A stretch of DNA of 64,000 nt, from NCBI GenBank assembly GCA_963778945.1, contig CAVZWL010000008.1, forward strand, positions 186,001 through 250,000. The letters are read 5' to 3'. Each line of letters opens with the position of its first letter. Position 1 is the first letter of the stretch. A program made the translations under genes and the position numbers. The notes beneath the pieces are model-generated. The model was not told where the DNA came from. It did not search any database and saw nothing but the letters and a program-made list of their open reading frames with translations. Positions 28,372-37,205 of this stretch are shown here, piece after piece. The DNA is from Fen-1254 sp963778945. GTDB lineage: Bacteria; Bacteroidota; Ignavibacteria; UBA10030.

Positions 28372-29718
28372 CTATTCGAGGCTGTTTTTTACGACAGCTT
28401 CCAATGATTCCCGTGAAAAGGGCTTCGGGAGAAATTCTTTGACGTCGAGTTGTTTTGCGCTCTTGATAAAAAATTCGTCGACCATACTGCTCATAAAAAT
28501 AATCGGGAGCGATTTAAGTTGAGCGCCTGCTTCCCCGGCCCGGATTTTTTCACAGAAAGAAAAACCGCTCATCACGCCGATTCCCAGATTGATATCGCAC
28601 AAAACCAGCGACGGGACCGCAGACTGAATTGCTGAGAGCGCGGCTTCTGCAGTTTCCGCAGAAAGAACCGTTTGATACGTCCGCCGCAGGACATGTTCCA
28701 CAAATTTGCGAATTGCAGGATCGTCGTCGATAATCATAATGACGGCCGTTTCGTCCGGAAGGCCAAGTTCTTTTTTAACGCGTTTGACGAGTTTGCCGTG
28801 CTCTTGATCGGTGATGCCGAAGAGCTTCCTGAGATTTTTCAGGTGAGCAAAATCTTCCTCCGATTGTTTGGGAAGCTGGTACAATCTTTTGACTGTTTCA
28901 ATGTACGTCCTGAGGCGGACCTCTCGTTCCAGAGCGGAATGCTCCGGATCCGTAAGGGAGAAAGAAATTTTAAGGGATTGCAGGATGGGCGATTGAAGTT
29001 CCGACGGCACGGCAATCTCCATCATGAGCGCCATCAAAGCGCGGTAGGCATCATGAGAAACTTGTTTTGATTTTTCATGTTCCCGTTCGAGAAGCGCCTT
29101 GCGCTCTTCTTCCATACGCTGGATAAGCTGTTCCTGTGAGCGGCGGTGCTCCTCTTTCATTTTGGCAAAAGCATCGTCTTGAATTTTTTTCCGCTCGTTT
29201 TCCGCGGCTTCATACGTTGAAGAGTCAGGTTTTGAGGCAGACTGTTTCTGTATCTGCTGCAGAAGGCGCTGCTCTAATTCTGCAATTTGACGCGTCGTTT
29301 CAGTTTCGATTTTTGAAAGGTCTTTTCCGGATTCCTGCCGCGCTTCAGTGACGGATGCTTTTCGTGCGCGTTCTTCCAAAACTTGTTCCTGATGTTCGGT
29401 TTGCTTTCTTTTTTCCGATCCGGCTTCCTGCTGGCGGTAAAAGTCCCGGAGCCGTTTTTTGACCTCTGCATCGACGCGTTCTTCCGATGTTTTTTCTACT
29501 GCGCGCATGGCTTGTTCACGGTCGCGTTCAACCATCATGAGCAGAACGCGCTCCTCGTAGGCGCGGGCATAAATATTCCTGATGTCGTATTCGTACACCT
29601 TGCGTATTTTATCGAGCGCTTCTTCGAAGCTTTTTTTCCTCACATCCTCATCCACCTGTCGCAGCAAGGTAGAGACGCGGGTTTTTTGCTCTTCGACCGA
29701 TATGTTCGATTTTGCCAT
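28372..29718 (-). CDS. Coiled-coil protein with a C-terminal response-regulator receiver domain
   Basis: About 448 residues. The N-terminal 200 or so are strongly charged and predicted coiled coil (repeated Glu/Lys/Arg heptads, from VEEQKTRVSTLLRQVDED to LLEREHEKSKQ). A helical middle follows, and the last 120 are a CheY-like receiver: IMIIDDDPAIRKFVEHVL, the phospho-acceptor in VLCDINLG, and LPKPF with the conserved Lys. Having the receiver at the C-terminus is unusual. ATG 29718 sits behind AAGGAG; residues upstream to 29814 are spurious. No sensor kinase gene is adjacent. Confidence 0.8.
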   Translation of the reverse strand: MAKSNISVEEQKTRVSTLLRQVDEDVRKKSFEEALDKIRKVYEYDIRNIYARAYEERVLLMMVERDREQAMRAVEKTSEERVDAEVKKRLRDFYRQQEAGSEKRKQTEHQEQVLEERARKASVTEARQESGKDLSKIETETTRQIAELEQRLLQQIQKQSASKPDSSTYEAAENERKKIQDDAFAKMKEEHRRSQEQLIQRMEEERKALLEREHEKSKQVSHDAYRALMALMMEIAVPSELQSPILQSLKISFSLTDPEHSALEREVRLRTYIETVKRLYQLPKQSEEDFAHLKNLRKLFGITDQEHGKLVKRVKKELGLPDETAVIMIIDDDPAIRKFVEHVLRRTYQTVLSAETAEAALSAIQSAVPSLVLCDINLGIGVMSGFSFCEKIRAGEAGAQLKSLPIIFMSSMVDEFFIKSAKQLDVKEFLPKPFSRESLEAVVKNSLE

Positions 29719-29808
29719 ACTCAGCTCCTTGTCCGTGTGAGGCAAAGTAGACGATTTTATCAAAAAAAGCAAACGGGTAAAAGACAGCACGTGAAAAAGA
29801 AAAGACGG

Positions 29809-29833
29809 TTCCACGGCTTGTGAAGTCGTGGAA
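29809..29833 (-). terminator. Predicted terminator of the small Cys-rich gene
   Basis: TTCCACG (29809-29815) pairs with CGTGGAA (29827-29833). On the minus strand the stem is followed by a T-rich stretch (CCGTCTTTTCTTTTT), downstream of the gene at 29889-30098. Confidence 0.5.
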
Positions 29834-29888
29834 AAGGAAGAAGAAATTTTCAGTTGAGAAGAGGATTACATGCAAAATGCGGCTGTCT

Positions 29889-30098
29889 CTATTGCTTTGT
29901 CCCGGAAGGATTCTTGCAGGACTTTTCGCATGCTTCTTTCATTTTTCCTTTTTCTTTGCCGCACGTCCCCTGAGAGCCCTTCTTATCCTTTGCCGCACAT
30001 TCTTTTTTATCCGGCTTTGTTGAAGTCGTGTCCTGCGCACGAACGCTCTGGGCCGCAAGAAGGACGAATACCAGTGTGAGAAAAAGAAGATTTTTCAT
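29889..30098 (-). CDS. Small secreted Cys/Lys-rich protein
   Basis: About 69 residues with a clear signal peptide (MKNLLFLTLVFVLLAAQSVRAQ) and a short mature part rich in Lys, Asp and Cys: four cysteines in ECAAKDKK, TCGKEK, ACEKSC. AAAGGA precedes ATG 30098. It has no recognised family. Placed just after the NRAMP-type transporter on the same strand, it might be a periplasmic metal-binding peptide; this is inference only. Confidence 0.6.
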   Translation of the reverse strand: MKNLLFLTLVFVLLAAQSVRAQDTTSTKPDKKECAAKDKKGSQGTCGKEKGKMKEACEKSCKNPSGTKQ

Positions 30099-30123
30099 AA
30101 GGATTCCTTTCGACACGAAAATA

Positions 30124-31377
30124 TCAACCTGTGATGCCGGAAATCAGAAGAAAACCGCTCAGGATAATCAGCACAATCGTGGTGGTCCAGCCGATAATGT
30201 TCTGGGGTTTGTTGTTGGTGTACTGTTCCATGATTTCCTTGTTATTCACAATCAGCATCATACAGATGAGCACAACAGGAAGCAGTATGGCGTTCAGTAC
30301 CTGTGTCCAGATGGTAATGGCAATCAAAGGTGCATTCGGAATAAGAATAATGCCGGCCCCGATGAGAATGATGACCGTGAAGAGCGCATAAAATTGAGGC
30401 GCTTCGCTGAATTTTTTATCGATTCCCGCTTCGAATCCGAATGCTTCACATACATAAAATGCCGTCGCAAGAGGTAAAATGGCGGCGGAAAAAATGGAAG
30501 CGACAAACAAGCCAAACGCAAAAAGCTGTCCTGCCAGAGCCCCTGCCAGAGGCTTGAGCGCCATAGCAGCGTCGCTTGCTTCGTTGATGGTAATTCCATT
30601 GGCATGAAGCGTAGCCGCACACGCCACAATGATGAAAAAAGCCACAACGATCGTTGCAATGCAGCCGAGGACGACATCCCAAAGCGTGTACTTGTAGTCG
30701 CTTATCTTTAATCCTTTTTCGATAACAGATGACTGCATATAAAACTGCATCCAGGGCGCCACCGTCGTGCCGATAAGTCCCATGACGGTTGCAATATATC
30801 CGGAATTCCATTCGATGCTTGGAGAAACCAGCGCGGCTCCAATCGAACCCCAATCGGGATGCGCCATAACGGCGGAAACGACGTATGTGAGAAGGAAAAC
30901 GCTGAAGAGCAGAAAAATCCGTTCCGCAAATTTATAATTGCCTTTCAACACGAGGACCCAAACGGCAATCGCCGCAAGCGGGACGGATATGTATTTGCTG
31001 ACGCTGAAAATATTCATGCTTCCGGCAACGCCCGCGAATTCAGTCGCCGTATTGCCGACATCGGCAACGAGAAGAAAAATAAAAATATAAAATGTAATGC
31101 GGACGCCGAAACTTTCCCGTATTAAATCAGCCAGGCCTTTGCCTGTAACGATTCCCATGCGTGCGTTCATTTCTTGAACCGCGATAAGCGCAATGAAGGA
31201 GGGAATCAGAGTCCAGAGTAATTTGTAGCCGTAGACGGCGCCCGCAACCGAATACGTCGTAATACCGCCTGCGTCATTGTCCACGCTGCCTGTGATGATT
31301 CCCGGCCCGAGGATAGCCATGAACAGCAGCAGGCTGCGTATTGCGGGTTTGTCTTTAAACCGTTTGAATAATTTCAT
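30124..31377 (-). CDS. Divergent NRAMP-family divalent metal transporter
   Basis: About 417 residues with some 11 predicted membrane helices. The first helix carries GPGIITGSVDNDAGGITTYS. The canonical NRAMP DPGN is thus replaced by DNDAG, and the helix 6 motif, normally MPH, reads TTVAPWMQFY with Ala where the metal-binding Met would be. In SLC11/NRAMP-related Mg transporters that Met is also replaced, so Mg2+ (or Mn2+) rather than Fe2+ is a reasonable substrate guess. ATG 31377 is chosen; the reading from 31515 runs into the neighbouring gene. It abuts the MgtE-N/CBS gene. Confidence 0.85.
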   Translation of the reverse strand: MKLFKRFKDKPAIRSLLLFMAILGPGIITGSVDNDAGGITTYSVAGAVYGYKLLWTLIPSFIALIAVQEMNARMGIVTGKGLADLIRESFGVRITFYIFIFLLVADVGNTATEFAGVAGSMNIFSVSKYISVPLAAIAVWVLVLKGNYKFAERIFLLFSVFLLTYVVSAVMAHPDWGSIGAALVSPSIEWNSGYIATVMGLIGTTVAPWMQFYMQSSVIEKGLKISDYKYTLWDVVLGCIATIVVAFFIIVACAATLHANGITINEASDAAMALKPLAGALAGQLFAFGLFVASIFSAAILPLATAFYVCEAFGFEAGIDKKFSEAPQFYALFTVIILIGAGIILIPNAPLIAITIWTQVLNAILLPVVLICMMLIVNNKEIMEQYTNNKPQNIIGWTTTIVLIILSGFLLISGITG

Positions 31378-31378
31378 T

Positions 31379-32676
31379 TTATACCGTTTCTTCTTCTTTG
31401 ATCTCGGGATAGAATGCGGCAAGAACGTCGCGATAAGAAACGATGCCCTGCATCCGCTGATCGTCGTCCAGAACGGGAATTGCTTCAAAATGGTACTTGA
31501 AAAATAACCGGGCAACGCGGCGGATGCGCGTATCGATTTGGACGGAGATTGGCTGATCGGTCATGATATCGGCAATAAGAATCGAGGCCTCGTTCATGAA
31601 AAGATTGCGCAGGCTACGATTCCGGTCAAGCGTTCCCGGTCATCGAGAACATAGGCGTAGCGGTACAGCTCCAGTTTTTCGCATTCCTTCCTGATGCGTT
31701 CCAGCACAGCTGCCGCCGTTTCCGAAGGCCGCGCCGTAATGAAATTGGTGTTCATAATTCCCCCCACACTGTATGCGGAATAGCGGGAAAGTTCTTTGAG
31801 TTCCTGCGTTTTTTCTGCCGGCAGGGAAGCATAGACAGCCTGCCGTTTTGCATTTTCACAGGCATCAAGAAGATCTACGGCTTCGTCCATCTGCATTTCA
31901 TTGATCATCGGCGCGAGCTTTTCCGGTTCGAGCGATTCCACGATCTGCAGGCGGTTTTTAAACTGCATTTCCTGCAGCGTCTGTGCCGCCGTAAAATGAT
32001 CGAGAGAGAGAATCAGGGCTGTCCGTTCTTCCGTGCCGAGGTCTTCCAAAATATCTGCAAGATCGGCCGGGTGCATTTCCGAAAGCTTGGATGAGTCCAT
32101 TTTTATCTGCACGGATGAATTGACGGTTTCGGTTGCCGTGGGCTGCACGTATTTCCACGAGACGAAGCGGTCTTTGATATCGCGGTCGGTGACCCAGCGA
32201 AAAGCGGCATTCACGATGCGCAGAAAGCCGAGACGGCGTAAAATGCCGCGGACACCGATATCGATATGCACGACCCAGAGATTCGAAATCTCTTTGGATT
32301 TATCTTCGATGAGAAGCTGGAGATCGTTGACACGGACAATTTTATAGCCGCTGATGGAAATGATTTGTTTGTCCAGAAACGTTTTGCGGATAAGAATTTC
32401 GTTTTCCGCGCCCCGGACAGCATCCGTTCCATCCGGAGGAAGTTCGACGCCGATATGTTTTTTAAAAACAAAACGCTTGACGCACGTCCATGGAATATAT
32501 TTTGGGGGTTTGCCGTGTGCAGTCTGCACAATCAGTCCGGTGACGCGCGGATAGACTTGCGATGTCGATGCGGCGAAGTCGACCAGCTTGCCGATGCGTC
32601 TGTTCGTACCGGCATGGTAGACAGGCAAAGAGAGAAACTCACTCAAGTAAGAAAATTTTACGACATCAAGCGTCAT
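31379..32676 (-). CDS. MgtE N-domain and CBS-pair protein, split by a frame break
   Basis: Frames 31594-32676 and 31379-31597 rejoin if one base is missing near 31620, giving GIVSLRNLFMNEASILIADIM and about 432 residues. In order: a PRC-barrel-like N-terminal half, an MgtE intracellular N domain from about residue 200 (MHPADLADILEDLG, then MQMDEAVDLLD), and two CBS motifs ending FEAIPVLDDDQRMQGIVSYRDV. In MgtE these domains gate the Mg2+ channel by sensing cytoplasmic Mg2+. Here no membrane domain follows; instead the next gene, one base away, is the NRAMP-like transporter, suggesting a separate regulatory subunit. Confidence 0.85.
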
Positions 32677-32918
32677 GACATCCCGTTCTGATTCGGTCAA
32701 TGCTGCCGTTCTGCATCGTTCTCGAGAGAATCTATCGGCTGCGAGAACGAGCCGCATCTTTCTTTGACTCACCGGCGATTTTAAAAATAAGAATTCTTTC
32801 CGAGAAAAAAAGCATGAGGGGCGGACATTTTGCCGAGAATCTATCCGCTCAAAAGCTGGCGTTAGTCGAGTTTTTTTCTATCTTATAGAAAGACATGTCA
32901 TTGAACGAAAGGAAAAAA

Positions 32919-33842
32919 ATGGCGACACCCGAATATGTATTTCTCGACGGTAAAATTCTTCCCTATGCAGAAGCAAAGGTCGGCGTTATGACGCACGGAT
33001 TAAATTACGGAACCGGGATCTTCGGCGGCATCCGCGGATACTGGAATGACAAAGAAAAACAGATGTTCGTGTTTCGTCCGCTCGATCATTACAAGAGATT
33101 TTTGGAATCCGGCAAATTGCTCCGCATGGAGCTTCCGTACACAAAAGAGATTCTCACGCAGTTCACCATCGATCTCATTCGTAAGCAGGGATATAAGGAA
33201 ACCGTTTACATTCGCCCTCTTGCGTTTTACGGAGACGAAATCATCGGTGTCCGCCTTCATAACCTGACGCCCCGGATGGCGATTGCCATCGTGCCGTTCG
33301 GCCGCTATATCGACAGCCCTGGGGCGCATGTGACAATTTCCTCCTGGCGCCGCGTGGACGACAATATTATTCCCGCTCGCGGCAAAGTGGTCGGTGCATA
33401 TGTCAATTCGGCTCTTGCAAAATCCGATGCACAGCTTGCCGGATTCGACGAAGCGGTTGTTCTCGACCAGAGCGGCCACGTCTCGGAGGGTTCGGCAGAA
33501 AACATCATCATGCTGCGCAACGGCGTTTTTGTAACGCCTCCCGTTACGGAAAACATCCTGGAAGGCATTACGAGAAGGACGGTTTTGCAGATGATTCAAG
33601 ATGAACTTGGAATGCCGGTGCAGGAACGATCGATCGACCGTACGGAACTGTTTTTAGCAGATGAAATATTCTTTGTCGGCAGCGGCGTTCAAATTGTGCC
33701 GATTACGAAGATCGATTTTCGGGTCATAGGCGCCGGAACCATCGGACCGAACACAAAGAAAGTTATGGATCTTTACTTTGATGCGGTGCACGGTAACATG
33801 CAAAAATACCGATCCTGGTGCGTGCCGGTTTATGAGAAGTAA
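32919..33842 (+). CDS. ilvE: Branched-chain amino acid aminotransferase
   Basis: A class IV PLP-dependent aminotransferase that makes valine, leucine and isoleucine from their keto acids. The 307-residue protein has the catalytic Lys in YVNSALAKSDAQ and the conserved ITRRTVLQMIQDELGM and EIFFVGSGVQIVPI segments. ATG 32919 follows AAAGGAAA; the reading from 32895 adds only eight residues. A 21-bp duplication begins inside the last two codons. Confidence 0.93.
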   Translation: MATPEYVFLDGKILPYAEAKVGVMTHGLNYGTGIFGGIRGYWNDKEKQMFVFRPLDHYKRFLESGKLLRMELPYTKEILTQFTIDLIRKQGYKETVYIRPLAFYGDEIIGVRLHNLTPRMAIAIVPFGRYIDSPGAHVTISSWRRVDDNIIPARGKVVGAYVNSALAKSDAQLAGFDEAVVLDQSGHVSEGSAENIIMLRNGVFVTPPVTENILEGITRRTVLQMIQDELGMPVQERSIDRTELFLADEIFFVGSGVQIVPITKIDFRVIGAGTIGPNTKKVMDLYFDAVHGNMQKYRSWCVPVYEK

Positions 33843-33883
33843 GAATACAGAATTCAGAAGTAAGAATACAGAATTTAGAATAC
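33835..33883. repeat. 21-bp tandem duplication over the ilvE stop codon
   Basis: Units 33835-33855 and 33856-33876 differ by one base. The first carries the ilvE stop. A partial third copy (AGAATAC) follows. Confidence 0.7.
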
Positions 33884-33903
33884 AAATAATGGTTCGTCGT
33901 GCT

Positions 33904-34030
33904 GAGTTCTTAGTGCGGAAGTTAAAAAACAACAATGAAGCGAAATTATTTTTTGTGTTGAATCTCATCTCCGCCCGGTAAGATTCTTATAATGCCTCAG
34001 GTTGAGCCAAGAACAACGCACTAAGAACTC
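33904..34030. repeat. 14-bp perfect inverted repeat, about 100 bp apart
   Basis: GAGTTCTTAGTGCG (33904-33917) is the exact reverse complement of CGCACTAAGAACTC (34017-34030). The short span and lack of genes are compatible with a tiny non-autonomous element, but no target duplication was seen. Confidence 0.5.
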
Positions 34031-34043
34031 ATGAACCTATACT

Positions 34044-35126
34044 TTATCGTCTTCCGCATGCCTTTTGATAGGTCTCAACGAAAGAACGGAATCCATGAAG
34101 AAGCGTTTCGGTTAAGGCCCGTCGTCCCAGTTTCGTGTCGATTTCGTACGCCATACGCATGCCGCCGGTTGCGCCGTAATTCCCCGTAAACGACCCCGAA
34201 AGATTTGCATTCATCAGCAATTCTTGAGCGCGGGCCGGCGCCAGGGCCGGTGAGCTGAGCTCGTTGAGCGCTTTGTTCAAATTATCCAGCGACTGCGAAG
34301 TTTCAACAAACCATGCCTGTGAAAGCGGCCTTCCGACGCGATGGATTTCCATGGAAAGATAATACGCTATGCCTTCGTTTTGCACGATGTCGAGTAAATA
34401 GTCCGCCGGAGTACGCGGCTTTGTAGAATCGGGAAGGGATTGTTTAAGAACGGAATAGGTAGCGTGGAAACATTCATGAGCCAGTGTCGAGAGCAGTTCA
34501 AGGTATTGTACCTGCACGGCCGGTTCGGTTTCCAGTACGCGCAGAAGATTGACAATAATGACCGGCTCCCCGTCGTTCTCGCCGACAAAGACCGGTTCAC
34601 TGCCATGCCAGACAACGCGCCGCACGAACGCTTCGGTCCGCTCGTTTCCCATAGCGACCACATAGACATGGAAAGATGCGGAAATTTTCGTGTCGATTGG
34701 AAAATATGCGGAGAGCGTTGCCACAACACGCGAATCGAGACGGTGCTTTTTCGCTTCTGCAAGAAGTTTTCTTAATTCGACGATATGTTTCTTGACCGGC
34801 AGCAAACCATAAATATCCTTGTCATACTGGCTGCCGTTGCGAAAATTTTTAAGGGACTGCAAAAAATCTCCCTCCGGACGATTGGTGCGCGCCAGTAAAA
34901 CGCTTGTTGCCGCGGCAAGCCGGTTGCCGGGGAGTGCGGCAACTGCTTCGGGATTCGAACTGCGCCAGTCGAAATAATCGACAAGCTGCTCGGCGGCGCT
35001 GTAATCGACATTGAATGAAACATCAAAATTTGTTTCGGGCTGAGCGTGTACCTGCAGCGTAATCAAAATAATGCAGAAAGGCACAATGAAGAAAAAGGGC
35101 TGTTTGATGCATAAATAAAATTTCAT
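34044..35126 (-). CDS. Secreted putative zinc metalloprotease (gluzincin-like)
   Basis: The 360-residue protein has a signal peptide (PFCIILITLQVHAQ) and an HExxH motif, LAHECFHATY, at about residues 219-228. About 30 residues later comes an NEGIAYYL segment whose Glu could be the third zinc ligand. This matches the layout of DUF5700-type putative zinc peptidases. No other domain is recognised and the target is unknown. The neighbours (ilvE on one side, rarD on the other) offer no clue. Confidence 0.7.
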   Translation of the reverse strand: MKFYLCIKQPFFFIVPFCIILITLQVHAQPETNFDVSFNVDYSAAEQLVDYFDWRSSNPEAVAALPGNRLAAATSVLLARTNRPEGDFLQSLKNFRNGSQYDKDIYGLLPVKKHIVELRKLLAEAKKHRLDSRVVATLSAYFPIDTKISASFHVYVVAMGNERTEAFVRRVVWHGSEPVFVGENDGEPVIIVNLLRVLETEPAVQVQYLELLSTLAHECFHATYSVLKQSLPDSTKPRTPADYLLDIVQNEGIAYYLSMEIHRVGRPLSQAWFVETSQSLDNLNKALNELSSPALAPARAQELLMNANLSGSFTGNYGATGGMRMAYEIDTKLGRRALTETLLHGFRSFVETYQKACGRR

Positions 35127-35496
35127 AGATCACTCTCCGAAGAAAAAAGTAAGCGGAAAGGAGGAGGATTGCAACGCCTTCCGTGAAAATTCGACGGCGG
35201 AAACTGCCTTTTGTTCCTTTGCACTCCGGCGATCCGGAATGCCGAACCATGCACTGCAATACAAATCACTTTTTTTGTGCTCGACGAAAATGTTTTTTAT
35301 CGACGAAAAACGGTATATTGAAACTAGTGCTGTGGAAATAATGCACTTCTGCACGGCAAAACACAATTTTACTTGATTGAAGCGGCACGGGAATCATTCT
35401 TTCTCTGCCGTACTGCAGATGATGCGGCAGCAATTTTAAAACAATCCGCGATAAGCAGCCCCTCATGATGGCGCTGCTTTTTTCGTTCAAATCCGA

Positions 35497-36393
35497 ATGA
35501 GCCGCAAAAAAGGAATTTGGCACGCAATCGGGGCGTATACAAGCTGGGGATTGCTTCCGGTATACTGGAAGCTGCTGCGTCATGTGCCTTCCATACAGCT
35601 TCTCAGTCATCGAATTGTCTGGTCTTTTTTTGCCTTGCTGGCAGTTCTTCTTGTTCTGCGGCAATGGAGGTCTTTCCGGAAAGCCGCCTTTACGCCTCAT
35701 GTCGTAAAAGTGTATCTTATGGCCGCACTTCTGATAGGCGTCAATTGGGGGACATATGTCTGGGCAGTCAATACCGGACACATGGTGGAAGTGAGTCTCG
35801 GATATTTTATTAATCCGCTTTTAAGCGTACTTATGGGAGTTGTTTTTTTCCATGAACGGCTGCGCAGGAGGCAATGGATTCCCGTCGTCCTTGCCTTCCT
35901 GGGGGTTGTGTACCTTGCCGTCGTTTTTGGTTCGCTTCCATGGATTGCCCTGGTGCTTGCACTTTCGTTTGCATTGTATGGAGCGGTAAAAAAAATAGCG
36001 CCGTTGAATTCGCTTTACGGTCTTACAATGGAAACCGGAATCCTGGTCCTTCCGGCGCTTTCATTTCTTGTGCTTTCCGACTTTTTCGGCAGCGGTGTCT
36101 TTCTTCATGCAGGAATATTGTCGGATGTTCTTCTGGCGGGTGCAGGTCTGACAACAACGATTCCGCTCCTCATGTTTGCTTCAGCGGCGCAGAAAATTCC
36201 CCTCTCGCTCATCGGCATCCTGCAGTATATTTCTCCGACACTGCAGTTTTTACTCGGAGTTTTTGTCTACGGAGAACCCTTTTCGTTTCTGCAGTTTATC
36301 GGATACAGTATCGTGTGGGCCGCGCTGATTATCTTCGGTGTAGAGGGGTATGCAGCTTACCGCACTTCGGTTGTCACGGCGGAGATGCGTTAG
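35497..36393 (+). CDS. rarD: EamA-family transporter RarD
   Basis: The 298-residue protein has about ten membrane helices in two EamA halves. It opens GIWHAIGAYTSWGLLPVYWKLL and has the NWGTYVWAVNTGHMVEVSLGYFINPLLSVLMG and ILQYISPTLQFLLGVFVYGE regions conserved in RarD. These drug/metabolite-type transporters are thought to export small molecules; the substrate is not known. It stands alone on the plus strand. Confidence 0.9.
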   Translation: MSRKKGIWHAIGAYTSWGLLPVYWKLLRHVPSIQLLSHRIVWSFFALLAVLLVLRQWRSFRKAAFTPHVVKVYLMAALLIGVNWGTYVWAVNTGHMVEVSLGYFINPLLSVLMGVVFFHERLRRRQWIPVVLAFLGVVYLAVVFGSLPWIALVLALSFALYGAVKKIAPLNSLYGLTMETGILVLPALSFLVLSDFFGSGVFLHAGILSDVLLAGAGLTTTIPLLMFASAAQKIPLSLIGILQYISPTLQFLLGVFVYGEPFSFLQFIGYSIVWAALIIFGVEGYAAYRTSVVTAEMR

Positions 36394-36576
36394 CAATGAT
36401 CCGGCGCAGTTTAATTTTGAGGAATAAAAAAATGCTGCGATTCAAGTTGCTGCCGTTGACAAAGAAGTAAATTGTAAATAGTGAATGGCCGCAAAAAGCC
36501 GCTTCTTCCCGCCCTTTGAACAGGAAAAACCGTCATCCCGGCTGTGCTTCTTCGGAAAGATACTTATTTTTAGCTG

Positions 36577-36990
36577 TCAGCTGCAATATTTATCCAGCGC
36601 GTCGCGTGCGTTTGCATGGTTAAGATCGGCTGCTTTTTGAAAATCAAGGCAGGCGCCTTTCCGATCTTTTAAGCCGATTCTGCACATGCCTCGCATGTAA
36701 TAGGCGTTTGCAAAATTTGGACTCAATTGTACAGCCTGATTAAAATCCGTCATCGCATTTGTGAAGTCGCGTAAATTAAACCGGCAGATACCGCGATAAT
36801 TATAGAGCTTTGCATCGGCTGGATTCAGTTCAATTGCTTTTGTAAAATTCGTAATTGCTCCGTTGAAATCCTGCTTGGAAGCGCAATCGATTCCGCTGTT
36901 ATAAAAAGACTCTGCAGTCTGAGCAAAAGAAGATTGCAAAAAGAAAGGAAGAAGGAGCATCACCGATAAACAACGTTTTCGAAGTTTCAT
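36577..36990 (-). CDS. Exported TPR-repeat protein
   Basis: About 137 residues with a signal peptide (LSVMLLLPFFLQSSFAQ) and three tetratricopeptide repeats (AESFYNSGIDCASKQDFNGA, AKLYNYRGICRFNLRDFTNA, ANAYYMRGMCRIGLKDRKGA). TPRs mediate protein-protein contacts; a periplasmic or surface role is likely. ATG 36990 follows GGAGGTTAGCA. No partner is evident nearby. Confidence 0.8.
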   Translation of the reverse strand: MKLRKRCLSVMLLLPFFLQSSFAQTAESFYNSGIDCASKQDFNGAITNFTKAIELNPADAKLYNYRGICRFNLRDFTNAMTDFNQAVQLSPNFANAYYMRGMCRIGLKDRKGACLDFQKAADLNHANARDALDKYCS

Positions 36991-37205
36991 TGCTAACCTC
37001 CGTATTTGCTTCAACAGCTTTTCTCACACGTGTTGAATATGGCAGAACGGTAGCAGTTTTTATGCTAGGAAGCAAATGGAAAAGAGCAGAAAAACACCAC
37101 AGCGCATGTAAAACAGGGGAAAGACGGCGGCAAAGAGGCCAATCAACCGAAAAATCTCATGGCTTAAGCCCGGTACGGTCATTCTCAGCATCAAGAATCA
37201 TTGTT

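Noticed and set aside
29788..29800. CACGTGAAAA as a third parS
   Set aside because: Only half of the palindrome matches; the left arm TGTTT is absent.
29400..29823. Open frames antisense to the coiled-coil regulator
   Set aside because: They are low-complexity reverse-strand readings of the charged coiled coil.
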